From Luteolibacter flavescens (GTDB lineage Bacteria > Verrucomicrobiota > Verrucomicrobiia > Verrucomicrobiales > Akkermansiaceae): a DNA stretch of 64,000 nt. This document shows, piece by piece, positions 36,005 through 43,760 of the stretch (positions are counted from its first letter, which is position 1; every line of letters starts with the position of its first letter). The translations under genes and the position numbers were made by a program. Below the pieces are notes generated by a model. That model searched no databases. It had not been told where the DNA came from and was given only the letters and a program-made list of their open reading frames with translations. The DNA lies in NCBI RefSeq assembly GCF_025950085.1, contig NZ_JAPDDS010000004.1, forward strand, positions 186,001-250,000, in the 5' to 3' direction.

Positions 36005-37054
36005 ATGAAGCGCCCGTGCTTTCACCTGGCTGCCATCGGCCTGATCCTGCCCTGCCATGCGGCGCCGTTGGCGCACGAGTCATTCGACTACGGTGCCGGC
36101 TCGGCGCTGACCTCCCGCGATGGCGGCGGTGGGTGGGCCGGTGCTTGGTATCAGGACGGGCAATCCGGCGTCGCCGGTGCCGACGGCCTGGGCTTCACCG
36201 ATGCGCTGGGCAATGTGCTGGATGCGACGGGGCGATGCGCCGACACCACGGGCACGGCGACCACCCGCAGCCTGCGCGTGCTGGGAAGCGGCGTGACGAA
36301 TGACGTGTGGATCTCCTTCCTGTGGCGGCTCCCCGCTTCTAACAGGAAGTTCGAGGGCGTGTCCTTTTATCGTGCGTCGCAGCAGGTCTTCACCGTCAGC
36401 AATCCCAGCACGACCACCACGTCGCAGATCTCGCTCACCAGCAATCTCACGGCGAACAACAGCGTGAACACGCAGAAGGGCGACTTCGGCACGACGCACT
36501 TCGTGGTGCTGAAGCTGACCAAGGGCGGCGGTGCGGGCGGCGCGGACCGGGTGGACCTCTTCCTCGATCCGGTACTGGCCGGCACCCCGTCCTCGCCGGA
36601 TGCCGTGATCAGCGGCAGCAATTTCGACATCGACCGGGTGAGGATCGCCGGGGAGGACGGCGCGACGCTCCTGGTGGACGAGCTCCGCGTCGGCGAGACC
36701 TTCGCCGATGTGGCCCCGCACGATCCGGCGGGCGGTCCCGACAGCGACGGCGACGGCCTCACCGATGCGCAGGAAGCCGTGCTGGGCCTGAATCCGAATG
36801 TGGACGACTCCGCGCTCATTGCCGCCATCCGGGCGAATCCCGGATGGTTCGGCCTCCACGACCGCGCCGGCATCCTGGCGCAGGGGAATGGCGGGGTGGT
36901 GCTCGGGAAAGAGGGCGAGGGGCCGGTGAACCTGATCTTCGAGGTCCAGCACGGCGAGAACCTCGTCTCGTGGCGAGTGCTCGAAACTTTCAACCGCCAG
37001 GTCATGATCCCCCCGGGAAAGCAGTTCCTCCGCATCACTCCTGCAAGCCCGTGA
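36005..37054 (+). CDS. Secreted beta-sandwich protein with Ca-binding-like hinge
   Basis: A 349-residue exported protein starting one base after the upstream stop codon. The signal peptide is MKRPCFHLAAIGLILPCHA. The beta-rich N-terminal 235 residues start LAHESFDYGAGSALTSRDGG, the opening of a family of secreted verrucomicrobial lectin-like domains. A hinge PDSDGDGLTDAQEAVLGLNPNVDD follows, and the C-terminal module (SALIAAIRANPGWFGLH) resembles an internal part of the next protein. Tight spacing suggests cotranscription with its neighbours. The ligand is unknown. Confidence 0.78.
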   Translation: MKRPCFHLAAIGLILPCHAAPLAHESFDYGAGSALTSRDGGGGWAGAWYQDGQSGVAGADGLGFTDALGNVLDATGRCADTTGTATTRSLRVLGSGVTNDVWISFLWRLPASNRKFEGVSFYRASQQVFTVSNPSTTTTSQISLTSNLTANNSVNTQKGDFGTTHFVVLKLTKGGGAGGADRVDLFLDPVLAGTPSSPDAVISGSNFDIDRVRIAGEDGATLLVDELRVGETFADVAPHDPAGGPDSDGDGLTDAQEAVLGLNPNVDDSALIAAIRANPGWFGLHDRAGILAQGNGGVVLGKEGEGPVNLIFEVQHGENLVSWRVLETFNRQVMIPPGKQFLRITPASP

Positions 37055-37138
37055 TACTATGAATGTAGTAATCCGGCATCACCCGCCGCACGCCGCCGTG
37101 CGGGCAGACGACTTCCATCGCACCAACCTCGACACGCC

Positions 37139-40123
37139 TTGAACCGCATCCTCATCCTTGCCGTATCCCTCTGTTTCCCGCTGCCCGCCGTGGCGGCCGA
37201 TCCCGTGTCCCGTGACGTCGTCGTGTATGGCGGCACATCCGGCGGCGTGATCGCCGCCGTGCAGGTGGCGAAGTCGGGCCGCTCCGTGGTCCTCATCTCG
37301 CCGACGCAGCACCTCGGCGGTCTCACGACCAGCGGGCTCGGCTGGACGGATCTTGGCGAGAGCTCCATCCTCGGCGGGCTCAGCCGCGAATTCTACCACC
37401 GCGTGTACCAGCACTACCAGCAGGGCAGCGCGTGGAATTGGCAGACGCGCGCGAGCTTTGGCAATGCGGGGCAGGGCGGACCGGCCTTCAATGCGACCAC
37501 CGAGGTCGCCTCGGTCTTCGAGCCGAAGGTGGCGGAGGCGGTCTTCAGCGCGATGATCTCGGAGGCCCAGGTGCAGGTCATCACCGGTCGTCTCGACCTG
37601 GACGATGGCGTGGTTATGGACGGCGGGAAGATCGAGCGGCTGAAGCTGGAGGACGGCCGCGAGTTCGCGGGGAAGATCTTCATCGACGCGAGCTACGAGG
37701 GCGACCTGCTGCCCGGCGCGGGCGTGAGCTTCACCATCGGCCGCGAGGCAAATGCGACCCATGGCGAGACCTACAGCGGCATCCAATCGGCACGCGCGAC
37801 GAAGAACCAGCTCCGCGACGGCATCGACCCGTATGTGGTCCCGGGGAATCCGGCGAGCGGCCTGCTGCCCGGCGTGAATCCGGATGCGGGCGGCGTGGAT
37901 GGCAGCGCCGACACGCGCCTGCAGGCGTATTGCTTCCGCATGGTGCTGACGGACGTGGCGGCGAACCGGGTGGCGGTCGCGCAGCCGCCGGGCTACAACG
38001 AGGCGGACTACGAGCTGGTCTTCCGCTCGATCGCCGCGGGTCAGACGACGGGCTTCTTCAAGCTCGACCTGATGCCGAACCGCAAGACGGACTCGAACAA
38101 CACGGGTGGTATCTCCACCGACTACATCGGCAAGAACTACGGCCCCGGCTGGAACTGGGCCACGCTGGATCACGACGAGCGCCTCGCGTTGGCAAAGCAG
38201 CACGAGAACTGGCAGCGCGGCCTGATCTGGACGCTGCAGAACCACGAGCGGGTGCCCGCGTCTATCCGCAATGCATACGCGAAGTGGGGCCTGCCTGCCG
38301 ATGAATTCACCGACAATGGCAACTGGCCGTGGCAGCTCTACGTCCGCGAGGCACGGCGCATGGTCTCCGACCACGTGATGAACGAGAGCCACTGCAACGG
38401 CAGCGTCGTGGTTCCGGACTCGGTGGGCCTCGCCGCCTACGCGATGGACTCCCACCACGTGCAGCGCCAGGTGAAGAATGGCATGGTGAAGAACGAGGGC
38501 GACGTGCAGATGCCGGTGGCGAATGCTTACCCGGTCTCCTACCGGTCCATCGTGCCGAAGGCCGGGGAATGCCCGAACCTGCTGGTGCCGTGGAGCCTTT
38601 CCGCGAGCCACATGGCCTTCGGGTCCATCCGCATGGAGCCGGTCTTCATGATCCTCGCGCAGTCCGCGGCGCTCGCGGCGGACATGGCGCTGGATGACGG
38701 GCTGACCGTGCAGCAGGTGCCCTACTCGCGCCTGCGTCCGGTGCTGCTCGCTGCGGGACAGGCGCTCGGTGCGCCGGCCGTGGGCTTCCCGACGGCGGTC
38801 GTGGACAATACGGATGCCGGGCAGGTGACGGCCACCGGGGCATGGATCGCGGCCAGCTCCTCCTCCGGCTTCCTCGGCAGCGACTACCTGCACAATGACA
38901 ATGCGGGCCAGGGTGCGAAGCAGGTGGCCTATGCGGCACCGGCGGGCACGGCGGGGATGCAGCGCGTCTTCCTGCGGTGGACCTCGCACTCGAACCGCGC
39001 GTCGAACGTGCCGGTGGAGATCGTGACCGCGGGTGGAAGTACGACGGTCACCGTAGATCAGCGGTCCAATGGCGGGAAATGGAACCTGCTCGGCTACTTC
39101 AGCGGCGTGCAGCAGGTGATCGTGAAGACGACCGGGGTGAACGGCTATGTCATCGCCGATGCGGTGGGATTTTCCACCGTGGCGGAGGACGACGACAGCG
39201 ACTTCGACGGGATGAGCGACCTGCGCGAGCTGGAGCTGGGGCTCGATCCCATGTCGCCGGACACGGCATTCATCGATGCGGTGAAGCGGCATCCGGAGTT
39301 CTTCGACCTGCATTCCGCCGGGGAGATCCACGACCTGCGCATCGCGGGCTCCACCTATACGCCGGGACTGTATGGCTTTCGCATCGAGGGTGGTCCCGCG
39401 TGGGAGCTGCTGGAGGATTTCCAGCTCGCGGTGCCGCAGGACGGGCCGCGGCGCTTCTATCGCGTGGCACTGCAGGGGACGCCCTCGGGGCTGATCTCCG
39501 CGCTGGAGTCCGGCCAGCCGCGGAAGGTGGTGGTCTATGGCACCAGCCTCACCGCGGGCGGTGCCTGGGTCTCCCAGATGAATTCATGGCTCTCCACGAA
39601 GTATCCCGGCCTGCTCACGGTGGTGAACAGCGGTCTCAGCGGGAAAAACTCCGCGGAGGGGGTCGCCCAGCTCCAGTCAAAGGTGCTGGCCCACCAGCCT
39701 GACGTGGTCTTCATCGAGTTCGCGATGAACGATGCCTTCCGCTACAGCGATGGTACGCCGCAGCTCAGCGTGGAGCAGGCGCGGGCGAACCTGGTCTCGA
39801 TGATCGACTCCATCCTCGCGCAGAATCCGCAGGCGGAGGTCATCCTCCAGACGATGAATACGGTCTGGGACTCGCCGTCCGGCAGCAACCAGTCCGCCAC
39901 GCTGCGTCCGGATCTGGCCGCCTACTACGAGATGTATCGTAGCGTCGCCGCGGAGCGCGGGCTGATGCTCGTGGATCACGAGCCGAATTGGGAGGCGCTG
40001 CAGCAGGGCGACCTTGCCGCATTCCGAGCCTGGGTCCCGGACGGGGTTCATCCGGTTGCGCAAGGTCTCGGCAAGGTCGCCCTGCCGTTGCTGAAATGGA
40101 AGCTGACGGGCGGGAAGCCATAG
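37139..40123 (+). CDS. Secreted FAD-dependent oxidoreductase fused to an SGNH hydrolase
   Basis: A 994-residue exported fusion protein. It starts at a TTG (37139), which gives a clean signal peptide MNRILILAVSLCFPLPAVAA. Residues 27-53 are a dinucleotide-binding motif (VVYGGTSGGVIAAVQ) of the FAD_oxidored family, whose domain runs to about 570. A golvesin/Xly-like beta domain (about 575-680) follows, then a DDDSDFDGMSD hinge and module (about 685-790), then an SGNH hydrolase (about 797-990). The hydrolase shows GTSLT in place of GDS(L), GLSGKN (block II), EFAMND (block III Asn) and DGVHP (block V His). The FAD part may oxidise a sugar or similar substrate and the SGNH part may remove acyl groups; both are inference. 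Confidence 0.88.
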   Translation: MNRILILAVSLCFPLPAVAADPVSRDVVVYGGTSGGVIAAVQVAKSGRSVVLISPTQHLGGLTTSGLGWTDLGESSILGGLSREFYHRVYQHYQQGSAWNWQTRASFGNAGQGGPAFNATTEVASVFEPKVAEAVFSAMISEAQVQVITGRLDLDDGVVMDGGKIERLKLEDGREFAGKIFIDASYEGDLLPGAGVSFTIGREANATHGETYSGIQSARATKNQLRDGIDPYVVPGNPASGLLPGVNPDAGGVDGSADTRLQAYCFRMVLTDVAANRVAVAQPPGYNEADYELVFRSIAAGQTTGFFKLDLMPNRKTDSNNTGGISTDYIGKNYGPGWNWATLDHDERLALAKQHENWQRGLIWTLQNHERVPASIRNAYAKWGLPADEFTDNGNWPWQLYVREARRMVSDHVMNESHCNGSVVVPDSVGLAAYAMDSHHVQRQVKNGMVKNEGDVQMPVANAYPVSYRSIVPKAGECPNLLVPWSLSASHMAFGSIRMEPVFMILAQSAALAADMALDDGLTVQQVPYSRLRPVLLAAGQALGAPAVGFPTAVVDNTDAGQVTATGAWIAASSSSGFLGSDYLHNDNAGQGAKQVAYAAPAGTAGMQRVFLRWTSHSNRASNVPVEIVTAGGSTTVTVDQRSNGGKWNLLGYFSGVQQVIVKTTGVNGYVIADAVGFSTVAEDDDSDFDGMSDLRELELGLDPMSPDTAFIDAVKRHPEFFDLHSAGEIHDLRIAGSTYTPGLYGFRIEGGPAWELLEDFQLAVPQDGPRRFYRVALQGTPSGLISALESGQPRKVVVYGTSLTAGGAWVSQMNSWLSTKYPGLLTVVNSGLSGKNSAEGVAQLQSKVLAHQPDVVFIEFAMNDAFRYSDGTPQLSVEQARANLVSMIDSILAQNPQAEVILQTMNTVWDSPSGSNQSATLRPDLAAYYEMYRSVAAERGLMLVDHEPNWEALQQGDLAAFRAWVPDGVHPVAQGLGKVALPLLKWKLTGGKP

Positions 40124-40144
40124 CTTCCGTGCGTCTGTCCGCCG

Positions 40145-40723
40145 TTAGTAAGAGATCGTGACCGGCGTGCCGACCTTCACCGCGTGGTGGAGCACGGGGG
40201 CGAAGTCCTTTGGCAGGCGGATGCAGCCGTGGGATGCGGTTTCACCGGGCTTCGGGATGACACCGGCATGCATGCCGATGCCGTAGCTGGTGAGGCGCAT
40301 CCAGTAGGGCATGGGGGCTGGGACGTAGCGCTCGCCGGGCGGCACCTTCGTGCGCGGGGTGGCGTCGCCATTGGTGACATTTCCCCACTCGTCCTCGATC
40401 CAGCCGTAGCGGTTCGAGTGCTTGTCCACGATCTTCTCGGTGATCTTGTAGGTGCCCGCGGGGGTGCCGTGGCCTTCCTTGCCGGTGGCGACGAAGCACC
40501 AGCCGATGTCCCGTCCGCCGCGGGTGAAGAATGCCTGCTGCTCGGAGAGCTTGATGAGGACCTTCACCTCGCCCGGGCCGGCGTCGTCATACCATTGGTA
40601 GAGGACGTGCTCGGCCTTCTGGGCCGTGGGCGGGGTCTTCGTGATGATATTCGTGGGGCCGCAGGAGATCAGGGTCAGGCCTGTGGCGGCGATGGCGATG
40701 CGGGACAGCAGCGAGGTCATCAT
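40145..40723 (-). CDS. L,D-transpeptidase (YkuD family) lipoprotein
   Basis: A 192-residue lipoprotein with lipobox LISC (MMTSLLSRIAIAATGLTLISCG). The YkuD domain has VKVLIKLSEQQAFFTRGG, GTPAGTYKITEKIVDKHSNRYG, GIGMHAGVIPKPGETASHGCIRLPKDFAPVL with catalytic Cys in SHGCIR. It is close in layout to the paralogue at 8859-9521, including the GTYKI..EKIVDK(H/S)SN segment, suggesting duplication. The start at 40723 begins the signal peptide. Confidence 0.93.
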   Translation of the reverse strand: MMTSLLSRIAIAATGLTLISCGPTNIITKTPPTAQKAEHVLYQWYDDAGPGEVKVLIKLSEQQAFFTRGGRDIGWCFVATGKEGHGTPAGTYKITEKIVDKHSNRYGWIEDEWGNVTNGDATPRTKVPPGERYVPAPMPYWMRLTSYGIGMHAGVIPKPGETASHGCIRLPKDFAPVLHHAVKVGTPVTISY

Positions 40724-40809
40724 GCTGGGGACGAGAGAGGACGGGACTGTTAGCACGGAATGCGCCGGTGGCCAAGTCCTTCGGACATCGGAAAATCAAT
40801 CCCGCCGCC

Positions 40810-41205
40810 TCAGAGTGCCATCGCGAGGACGATCCCGCCGAAAATCGCGAAGCAGAAGAGGGAAATCCCCGTCACCAGCGGCATCGAGCGCCGGAGCTTT
40901 GGCACGAGGAAAACCAGCGGGGCGAGGCAGGAGGCGAAAAGGATCGCGTAGATCCACCAGAAGGGCCCGTCGAGCCGGGGCGTGTCCGGGATGTATTTCG
41001 CCCCGCTGTAGTGCGCGATGAACCATTCCATGCCGACCAGATAGCCGAGCAGGGCGGCGCAGAGGGCCTGCAGGATGAGCAGCGGGCCGAGCATCCGCGC
41101 CGCCGCGGCGTCCTCCAGCTTCCGGCAAATCCACATCAGGGAAATGACGGTGCCCGCGCAGAGGAGTGCCGTCTGGGTGACCCCGATGATGACCCAGGCG
41201 TCCAT
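40810..41205 (-). CDS. Four-helix membrane protein of unknown function
   Basis: A 131-residue protein with four hydrophobic helices (starting WVIIGVTQTALLCAGTV; LGPLLILQALCAALLGYLVG; FWWIYAILFASCLAPLVFLV; VTGISLFCFAIFGGIVLAM). The ATG at 41205 lies 10 bp after the stop of the next gene upstream, so the two are probably cotranscribed. No known family recognised. Confidence 0.68.
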   Translation of the reverse strand: MDAWVIIGVTQTALLCAGTVISLMWICRKLEDAAAARMLGPLLILQALCAALLGYLVGMEWFIAHYSGAKYIPDTPRLDGPFWWIYAILFASCLAPLVFLVPKLRRSMPLVTGISLFCFAIFGGIVLAMAL

Positions 41206-41215
41206 GGGCCGCGCC

Positions 41216-41653
41216 TCAGTCGAGGTATTCCACGCGGCAGTCGGCGGCTTCCAGCAGGGCATCGCGGCCGGTCAGCACCGGATCGTCCGCGCGGATGATC
41301 CGGGCGCGCAGGTACTGGAAGGGCCGGGGGGCGGAGACTTCCCAGTCAAAGAAGGAAATGAGCCGCAGGTCCACCGTGGCGGCGTCCAGGTGGGTCACGG
41401 GGTGATCCCAGGTCTCCGCCGCCGGGATGTCAGTCGAGACCAGCGCGGTGATGCTCGGGGAGGCGGGGGTGACCCGGTAGCGCTCCAGTGCCTCGCCGCC
41501 GGTGGTGCCGGGGATGGCCTCCGCATCCGCTGGCAGGGGATAGGTGACCCACACGCGGAGCAGGGTGGCCACGTCCTCCGGCGAGGAGGCGTCTGCGAGC
41601 TGCTGGCCCGCCTGGCGGAAGAGCTGGATGCGGTCGGTGAGATCGATGGGCAT
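41216..41653 (-). CDS. Hypothetical soluble protein
   Basis: A 145-residue protein without signal or membrane segment. The start at 41653 follows a GGAAAG ribosome-binding site and reads MPIDLTDRIQLFRQAGQQLADASS. The rest includes DVATLLRVWVTYPLPADAEAI and TVDLRLISFFDWEVSAPRPFQY. No family recognised. It is followed closely by the four-helix membrane protein gene. Confidence 0.6.
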   Translation of the reverse strand: MPIDLTDRIQLFRQAGQQLADASSPEDVATLLRVWVTYPLPADAEAIPGTTGGEALERYRVTPASPSITALVSTDIPAAETWDHPVTHLDAATVDLRLISFFDWEVSAPRPFQYLRARIIRADDPVLTGRDALLEAADCRVEYLD

Positions 41654-41714
41654 GGCTTTCCGCGATGCTGACGGATGGCCCCGGCGGATGTCGAGGCCGG
41701 GCCCTGACTCCACG

Positions 41715-41746
41715 AAAAAGCGGCCGGGAGACGTGCTCCGGGCCGC
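41715..41746 (-). terminator. Rho-independent terminator after the YceI gene
   Basis: On the minus strand an 11-bp stem (GCGGCCCGGAG pairing with CTCCCGGCCGC, 41720-41730 with 41736-41746, one mismatch) with a 5-base loop is followed by five T residues (41715-41719). It lies 25 bp after the stop of the YceI-like gene. Confidence 0.85.
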
Positions 41747-41770
41747 TCGGGAGGTATGTTCCGGGGAAAA

Positions 41771-42406
41771 TCAGGCGCCCGGCTTGGCAGTGAGGTCGAG
41801 GCGGATCACGACTTCGTCGCGGATGAGGTCCTCGGCCTTGCCCGGGTAGACGATGCCGAAGTCCTTACGCTTGATGTCGAACTCCGCCTTGATCGTCACG
41901 GTGTCGCCGCTCTCGGTCACGGTGGCAGGGAAGGTGATGTTCTTCGTCACGCCGTGGAGGGTGAAGTTGCCAGCGACGGTGTAGGCACCGTTCTCACCGG
42001 CGGTCAGCTCGGTCACGTCAAACGTGGTCTGCGGGAACTTCTCCACGTCGAAGAAATCCGGGGCCTTCAGGTGCTCGGTGAGCTTGTCGGAGTCGGACCA
42101 GGTGGAGTTCATGTCGATCACCACCTTGTGGTCGTTGCCCACGGGCTTGCCGTCCTTCACGGTGAAGTGGCCGGTGAAGGTCTTGAAGCCGCCGTCGTGC
42201 TTGCCGGTGACCTTGGAGCCCGTGAATTCGACCTTCGACTCCGGGGTGAAGACATACTTCGTGCCCGCGGCGGTGTCGGTGGTGGTTTCGGTCTTCTCGA
42301 CCGCGTCCTTCACGGCTGCGGCTTCGGTCTTGTCGGCCGGGTTCTCGCAGGAGACCAGGGTCAGGGCGAAGATGGCGGCGGGGACGGTCAGGATGTTGGT
42401 TTTCAT
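41771..42406 (-). CDS. YceI-family lipoprotein
   Basis: A 211-residue lipoprotein; the signal MKTNILTVPAAIFALTLVSC gives a lipobox LVSC. An acidic linker (about residues 22-48) precedes a YceI lipocalin-like beta-barrel (about 50-210), with VEFTGSKVTGKHDGGFKTFTG, HLKAPDFFDVEKFPQTTFDV and FTLHGVTKNITFPATV. YceI barrels bind isoprenoid-type lipids such as polyprenyl chains. The C-terminal lysine/aspartate-rich strands end IRLDLTAKPGA. A strong terminator follows. Confidence 0.95.
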   Translation of the reverse strand: MKTNILTVPAAIFALTLVSCENPADKTEAAAVKDAVEKTETTTDTAAGTKYVFTPESKVEFTGSKVTGKHDGGFKTFTGHFTVKDGKPVGNDHKVVIDMNSTWSDSDKLTEHLKAPDFFDVEKFPQTTFDVTELTAGENGAYTVAGNFTLHGVTKNITFPATVTESGDTVTIKAEFDIKRKDFGIVYPGKAEDLIRDEVVIRLDLTAKPGA

Positions 42407-42481
42407 GGAATGACGGGAGACGTTAGAGGTTCGATGGAAATTGGCAAACGATGGTTGGAATGACGAGACGGGAGGTGATTT

Positions 42482-43207
42482 TCAGACCCCGAGGTCGAAG
42501 AGCAGCGCCTCGACCGGGGTGGAGGTGGCGGTGAGGGTGTAGTCTCCGGCGCGTTCACTGGAGGCGGCATCGCCGGGAAAAATTCCCGCGCCGTTCAGTT
42601 CCGCCTCGCCGTGGATGACGTGGAGCCAGAGGCCGCGGCCGGGCGAGAGGGCGTGGGTGACGGTTTCGCCGGGCTGGAGCTTCAGCCGGTAGATGTCGGC
42701 ATCCTGGGCGATGGTGGCGGAGTGGTCGCGGCCATCGGGCGAGATGACGAGCACCTTCGATGCCGACTCCTGCTCCGGGGTGGGGGTCCACTCGGTGTAG
42801 CGGGGCTGGAGGCCGCGCTGGCGGGGCAGGAGCCAGATCTGGAGCAGGTGGGCGGTCTCGCTCCCGGAGGGATTGAATTCCGAGTGGGTCACGCCGCTGC
42901 CCGCGCTCATGAGCTGGATCTGGCCGGGCTTCAGCACGCGAGCATTTCCCATGCTGTCCTGGTGGGCGAGGCTGCCCTCCAGGATGTAGGAAAAGATTTC
43001 CATGTCCCGGTGCGGGTGCGTGGGGAAGCCGCCGTGCGGGGCGATGCGGTCGTCATTGATGACGCGCAGCGAGCGGAAGCCCATGTGCGCGGGATCGTAG
43101 TAGTCGGCGAAGGAAAAGGTGAAATGGCTGTCGAGCCAGCCGTGGTTCACATGACCGCGCTCGCCGGAGCGGCGGATGTTGAGGTCGGTGTTCGTGTTCG
43201 CTTTCAC
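42482..43207 (-). CDS. Pirin family bicupin protein
   Basis: A 241-residue pirin of the YhhW type. The N-terminal cupin has HMGFRSLRVINDDRIAPHGGFPTHPHRDMEIFSYILEGSLAHQDS with metal ligands HPHRD and a following His/Glu (VTHSEFNPSG). Members bind one divalent metal, and some have quercetin 2,3-dioxygenase activity. The second cupin is degenerate, as in the family. It stands alone, upstream of the repeat region at 43.2-43.8 kb. Confidence 0.94.
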   Translation of the reverse strand: MKANTNTDLNIRRSGERGHVNHGWLDSHFTFSFADYYDPAHMGFRSLRVINDDRIAPHGGFPTHPHRDMEIFSYILEGSLAHQDSMGNARVLKPGQIQLMSAGSGVTHSEFNPSGSETAHLLQIWLLPRQRGLQPRYTEWTPTPEQESASKVLVISPDGRDHSATIAQDADIYRLKLQPGETVTHALSPGRGLWLHVIHGEAELNGAGIFPGDAASSERAGDYTLTATSTPVEALLFDLGV

Positions 43208-43503
43208 GTCCCCATCCTGCCATGGAATCGCCGGGCGGCTAATGCCGTGTGGGTAGGCTGAGCATGCGGGAAGCGGGGGGGAAGACAGTGTGCCGGGTGA
43301 TCAGTGACCAGTGATCGGTGGAAAGGCAGGCGGGTCGGTGGAGCGAGCGGTGACGAGTTGGAGGGGCGCGCGGGAGTGCTGTCGGTTCAGTTGGAGTCGC
43401 TCGTGGGATCGGGGCGGCTTGGGTCGAATGTCTTTTATAACAAGGATGTCGTCGCGCTGAACGAATCCGGCGGTCGCGGACTGTGGCGGACAGATCGCGC
43501 GGG

Positions 43504-43726
43504 ACCGCGTAGCGGTCAAGGAGGGTAGCCGTGGGTTTCAACCCACGGACCCCGGGGCGTGGTCCGCATGGTGTCACGTCGTGACACAGGAACCGGCCCG
43601 GTGCGGATCGGCATCCGGAGGGCGGTCCGCCCGTGGGGTTCCGGTGTCGCTACGCGACACGTTGCGCACGCCGGTCCTCATCCGTGGGTTGAAACCCACG
43701 GCTACCGTCCTTCACCGCTACGCGGT
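43504..43726. repeat. Inverted-repeat intergenic element with 45-bp arms
   Basis: The 553-bp gap between the pirin and ppc genes has no gene. Its second half is an element with 45-bp arms (43504-43548 and 43682-43726) in inverted orientation and only a few mismatches; each arm joins the palindrome CCGTGGGTT-GAAACCCACGG to a CCGCTACGCGG hairpin. Between them are further small hairpins GTGTC-acgt-GACAC and GTGTCGC-ta-GCGACAC. Read through, such arms give spurious peptides of the RGLKPTAT type. The first half (43208-43500) shows only a short GATCAGTGACCAGTGATC repeat near 43299-43316. Confidence 0.8.
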
Positions 43727-43760
43727 GGTAGAGGGTCACGCGTCTGCGCGAAACCATCTT

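Noticed and set aside
37079-39331. 750-codon open frame opposite the FAD/SGNH gene
   Set aside because: It is the antisense shadow; the plus strand carries the dinucleotide-binding motif and catalytic blocks.
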